Shown here one piece after another: positions 62,501 through 64,000 of a stretch of 64,000 nucleotides of DNA; within the stretch, counting starts at the first letter, position 1, and each line of letters begins with the position of its first letter. The notes under the pieces were generated by a model. It did no database searches, was not told the origin of the DNA, and saw only the letters and a program-made list of their open reading frames with translations. This DNA is from Setophaga petechia (lineage: Eukaryota > Chordata > Aves > Passeriformes > Parulidae), in assembly GCA_024362935.1 (NCBI GenBank), contig JANCRA010000004.1:21781121-21845120 (forward strand). Direction: 5' to 3'. Position numbers and translations under genes: made by a program.

Positions 62501-63359
62501 AAGCATGAAGAAAATTACTGACCTGAGTATTTTTAAAATTTAAGGCAGCTAAAGCTGGATTGAAAATCTACAGACCAGGAGTAAAACAGGATGATGAAAA
62601 TTCTGGTGGCTGGTTTAGCTGGATATGGAGCTGGTCGGGTAGAAAAAAGGATGAAAAAAACCAAGAAGTAAAGGGTTCAAGTATGATAATTTACTGATAT
62701 TCTTTTTGTTACTAGGAGTCTGTTACAGTCCTAGCTAGCTAGCAGTGGAACTTGTTATCAAATTGTTACTGTGTACATTTTCTCTTAACCTTTTCTTTTG
62801 GTGATATAATTGTTAATTGCATGTAACAGAGGTTATACAATTGTACAACTCCTCCATAGTTCCTTCTGAGCTGTGTTCAATACAGTGGAAGTTAATGGAA
62901 TGTAAACAATTTTGTTTGCATTCATTTTAAAATTTGTGTATTTCTTGCAATGTATGTTTGACATATGAGGCACCTAGTAAAGATTATGGAACATAGAAAG
63001 TTAATCACAAAGTCTGCTTCTGTTGTTAGCAAGATAGGAAATAGAATAGGTAAGGAAAAAATTATAAGAGCATTTTAAAGCATGCTTTAGATTTGCAAGA
63101 CTTGGCTTTAAACCCCAGGGTATTTTCTTTTACTAATTCAGGACTGTAATGTTGACAGTATCTACTCTGTATTGTAGAGCTACCAAGCACAGAAAAGTGT
63201 ACAACAGTATTTGCATTTTCCAGATGTCTATACTCAATTTAACTAACCTCTTGAAATGTGACAGGTCTTGAACAACTGATGACACAGGAAGAGAAGGCTA
63301 AACTTTATGCAGCAATTGGATATAGTGAAACAGCTGTGGATCCAACCCTTCCAAAATCA
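41808..63359 (+). CDS. VPS13A: VPS13A (chorein), first 16 coding exons, continues beyond the window
   Basis: Sixteen exons with GT-AG borders join in one frame to 1455 nt, encoding residues 1-485 of a protein that in human is about 3,170 residues. VPS13A is a bridge-like lipid-transfer protein at ER contacts with mitochondria, lipid droplets and, through XK, the plasma membrane; human loss causes chorea-acanthocytosis. The N-terminus [19 protein letters not shown] is the chorein domain that opens the lipid channel. Diagnostic blocks are [15 protein letters not shown] (exon 4), [18 protein letters not shown] (exon 7), [15 protein letters not shown] (exons 11/12), WFSWIWSWS (exon 15) and [15 protein letters not shown] (exon 16). 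These fit VPS13A better than VPS13C, as does FOXB2 upstream. The ATG has a good context (A at -3, G at +4). Introns range from about 0.24 to 8.3 kb. No frameshift or stop was found. Confidence 0.96.
42546..42559 (-). promoter_or_regulatory. Weak CTCF-like motif in VPS13A intron 1
   Basis: The minus strand reads CCTACAGATGGCAG, matching 12 of 14 positions of CCASYAGRKGGCRS. It lies just past the CpG island. Support is weak. Confidence 0.25.
44497..44540. repeat. (TA)22 microsatellite
   Basis: A perfect run of 22 TA dinucleotides in VPS13A intron 1. It is likely polymorphic in length. The Tyr-Ile open frame through it is not a gene. Confidence 0.97.
50236..50279 (+). CDS. VPS13A: VPS13A coding exon 2 (residues 34-48)
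   Basis: 44 nt between TTTAG| and |GTAAGC. It encodes [15 protein letters not shown] and ends in phase 0. Confidence 0.93.
50800..50842 (+). CDS. VPS13A: VPS13A coding exon 3 (residues 49-63)
   Basis: 43 nt between TTTCAG| and |GTAAGT. It encodes [14 protein letters not shown], conserved across VPS13A and VPS13C. Confidence 0.93.
51749..51844 (+). CDS. VPS13A: VPS13A coding exon 4 (residues 63-95)
   Basis: 96 nt between TTGTAG| and |GTAAGT. It encodes the [15 protein letters not shown] and VYLLIVP strands of the chorein domain. Confidence 0.95.
52141..52242 (+). CDS. VPS13A: VPS13A coding exon 5 (residues 95-129)
   Basis: 102 nt between GTTTAG| and |GTAAAG. It encodes [15 protein letters not shown] then [15 protein letters not shown], a charged helical stretch. 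Confidence 0.93.
52917..53026 (+). CDS. VPS13A: VPS13A coding exon 6 (residues 129-165)
   Basis: 110 nt between ACATAG| and |GTAAGT. It encodes [18 protein letters not shown] and IHIRYEDD, the strongest VPS13-family block. Confidence 0.95.
53285..53344 (+). CDS. VPS13A: VPS13A coding exon 7 (residues 166-185)
   Basis: 60 nt between ATTAG| and |GTAATT. It encodes [20 protein letters not shown], very close to human VPS13A. Confidence 0.95.
54265..54324 (+). CDS. VPS13A: VPS13A coding exon 8 (residues 186-205)
   Basis: 60 nt between TTTCAG| and |GTACAG. It encodes [20 protein letters not shown]. Confidence 0.93.
54536..54616 (+). CDS. VPS13A: VPS13A coding exon 9 (residues 206-232)
   Basis: 81 nt between TTTCAG| and |GTAAGA. 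It encodes [19 protein letters not shown] and a variable tail. Confidence 0.94.
55048..55105 (+). CDS. VPS13A: VPS13A coding exon 10 (residues 233-252)
   Basis: 58 nt between GTGTAG| and |GTAAGT. It encodes a variable part and IPDGYDF, ending one base into the next codon. Confidence 0.92.
57069..57196 (+). CDS. VPS13A: VPS13A coding exon 11 (residues 252-294)
   Basis: 128 nt between TTTTAG| and |GTACCA. It encodes [17 protein letters not shown] through VEFNKPQ. Confidence 0.94.
57408..57514 (+). CDS. VPS13A: VPS13A coding exon 12 (residues 295-330)
   Basis: 107 nt between GCCTAG| and |GTAGGT. It encodes [20 protein letters not shown] and [13 protein letters not shown], with the next Trp codon split. 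Confidence 0.95.
58175..58346 (+). CDS. VPS13A: VPS13A coding exon 13 (residues 330-387)
   Basis: 172 nt between TTTTAG| and |GTTAGT. It encodes [34 protein letters not shown] and the Lys-rich helix after it. Confidence 0.95.
58717..58779 (+). CDS. VPS13A: VPS13A coding exon 14 (residues 388-408)
   Basis: 63 nt between TTCTAG| and |GTAAAA. It encodes [20 protein letters not shown] and E, ending in phase 0. Confidence 0.95.
59734..59817 (+). other. Candidate in-frame cassette exon in VPS13A intron 14
   Basis: An 84-nt segment begins after a pyrimidine-rich ATTATCCAG acceptor and ends at an AAG|GTTTTG donor. Between phase-0 exon 14 and exon 15 it would add 28 residues (start [13 protein letters not shown], end VHFKGWWK) with no stop. 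The donor is weak. I do not know a matching exon in human VPS13A, so this may be chance or a lineage-specific exon. Confidence 0.25.
60719..61060 (-). mobile_element. CR1 LINE 3' fragment (minus strand) in VPS13A intron 14
   Basis: The plus strand shows the reverse complement of the CR1 3' end: TCATGGCATCATTTAGGTTG at about 60722, GACTCCACCACATCCCTGGG at about 60856 and AACTTGAGGCTATTTCTGCA at about 60951. It is 5'-truncated and short. Confidence 0.92.
62545..62680 (+). CDS. VPS13A: VPS13A coding exon 15 (residues 409-454)
   Basis: 136 nt. It encodes [16 protein letters not shown] and [11 protein letters not shown], matching the human Trp-rich block. The acceptor (AAATTTAAG|GCA) has few pyrimidines and the donor (A|GTATGA) is non-optimal, yet the phase and protein match hold. 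Confidence 0.92.
63265..63359 (+). CDS. VPS13A: VPS13A coding exon 16 (residues 454-485), last in the window
   Basis: 95 nt between GACAG| and |GTAAGT. It encodes [20 protein letters not shown] and [10 protein letters not shown]. It ends in phase 0. Confidence 0.95.
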
Positions 63360-64000
63360 GTAAGTCATAGCTGGCTATATGGTATAGCTTCATCTACTAA
63401 CAAAAATCTCCAAAGATGATAGGAAATCACTTTTAAATTACTTGAAGCTTTGTCTCTATATTTGAATATTGTTCTGATACCTTTTAATGAAGTTACTGCA
63501 TGCCAGTTTTCTGCATGCTTAGATGCAGTTTTAGTATAGTGGTTACAAAGCTTACTTTTGGATATTCTGAAATAGTAAAGAATAAATTTTTACTTGCTGT
63601 AACAAGAATAGGATCATAAATGTAGTGTATTGTAATTTAAATATTGAAGTATATTAATATATTATCGTACAATATTCAAAAGCTTTTTAAGAAAATGCGC
63701 TAGGGAATCTTAATAAAGGATCAGGAAGTGCACTGTAATCTAAAATATGCGTGATAGTAGATGAGGTAGAAAAAGTGATTATATATTATCTAAAGAAAGA
63801 GATGATTCAAGGATTGTACTGGGAAAGAGCAACATTTTGAACCATTCAGAAATAGTCTGATAAATCCTCTTATTGTGAGATACCAAGGATAATATGATGA
63901 ACTGCTTTCTACCTCTGCATCAGAGGGTCTTTTTCACAAAATTTGGTAAGGATATAAAAGACTCATATTTGTAAGGATACTCTACTCTTTAGTTTAGCCT
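63360..64000 (+). other. VPS13A intron 16, running off the window
   Basis: AT-rich intronic sequence after a GTAAGT donor. The next expected exon (continuing with the FEALKFFVHLKS-type sequence of human VPS13A) is not seen before the window ends. Confidence 0.8.

Larger units (their letters stand above)
58780..62544 (+). other. VPS13A intron 14
   Basis: A 3.77-kb intron with a minus-strand CR1 fragment (60719-61060) and an 84-nt candidate cassette exon at 59734-59817. The 3' end before exon 15 lacks a good pyrimidine tract. Confidence 0.85.

Noticed and set aside
41808..63359. Assignment of the large gene as VPS13C
   Set aside because: The exon 7, 11, 12 and 16 blocks match VPS13A more closely, and FOXB2 is the known neighbour of VPS13A.

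Overview
The window is vertebrate nuclear DNA, almost certainly from a bird. It has split genes with GT-AG introns and CpG-island promoters. Five loci carry interspersed repeats that read as CR1 LINEs (six fragments), and there are LTR fragments of the kind common in bird genomes. No Alu, B1 or L1 sequence was seen. The LTR types suggest a songbird, but this is recall of family look, not a database match. In chicken the orthologous block lies on chromosome Z, so Z linkage is likely.

Two protein-coding genes are supported, both on the plus strand. FOXB2 (3563-4585) is a complete single-exon forkhead transcription factor gene inside a large CpG island. VPS13A starts at 41808 inside a second CpG island and runs off the right edge. 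Sixteen coding exons can be placed (41808-63359). They join in frame through every splice junction to give the first 485 residues of chorein/VPS13A, including the N-terminal chorein domain. FOXB2 followed by VPS13A in the same orientation matches the human 9q21 order.

Layout: 1-2450 is upstream flank with CpG-rich patches. 2450-4640 is the FOXB2 CpG island and gene, followed by a 3' UTR with a candidate poly(A) signal at 5361. At 6468-6657 there is a purine pentamer microsatellite and at 7030-7430 an orphan GC-rich patch. 7.4-41 kb is an AT-rich intergenic region with no supportable gene. It holds CR1 copies (24.6-25.6, 29.0-29.9, 32.9-34.1, 41.1-41.5 kb), LTR-like fragments (20.1, 27.5, 35.0-35.6 kb) and possible regulatory sequence. 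41.5-42.25 kb is the VPS13A CpG island. 42-64 kb is VPS13A introns and exons, with one CR1 in intron 14.

The two genes are not known to act together. FOXB2 is a developmental regulator and VPS13A is a widely expressed lipid-transfer protein. Two CTCF-like motifs pointing away from each other at 32.0 and 34.8 kb could mark an insulator between them. I did not find a new multi-gene system. The most testable novelties are that possible boundary, an 84-nt in-frame candidate cassette exon in VPS13A intron 14, and the weak splice sites of exon 15.
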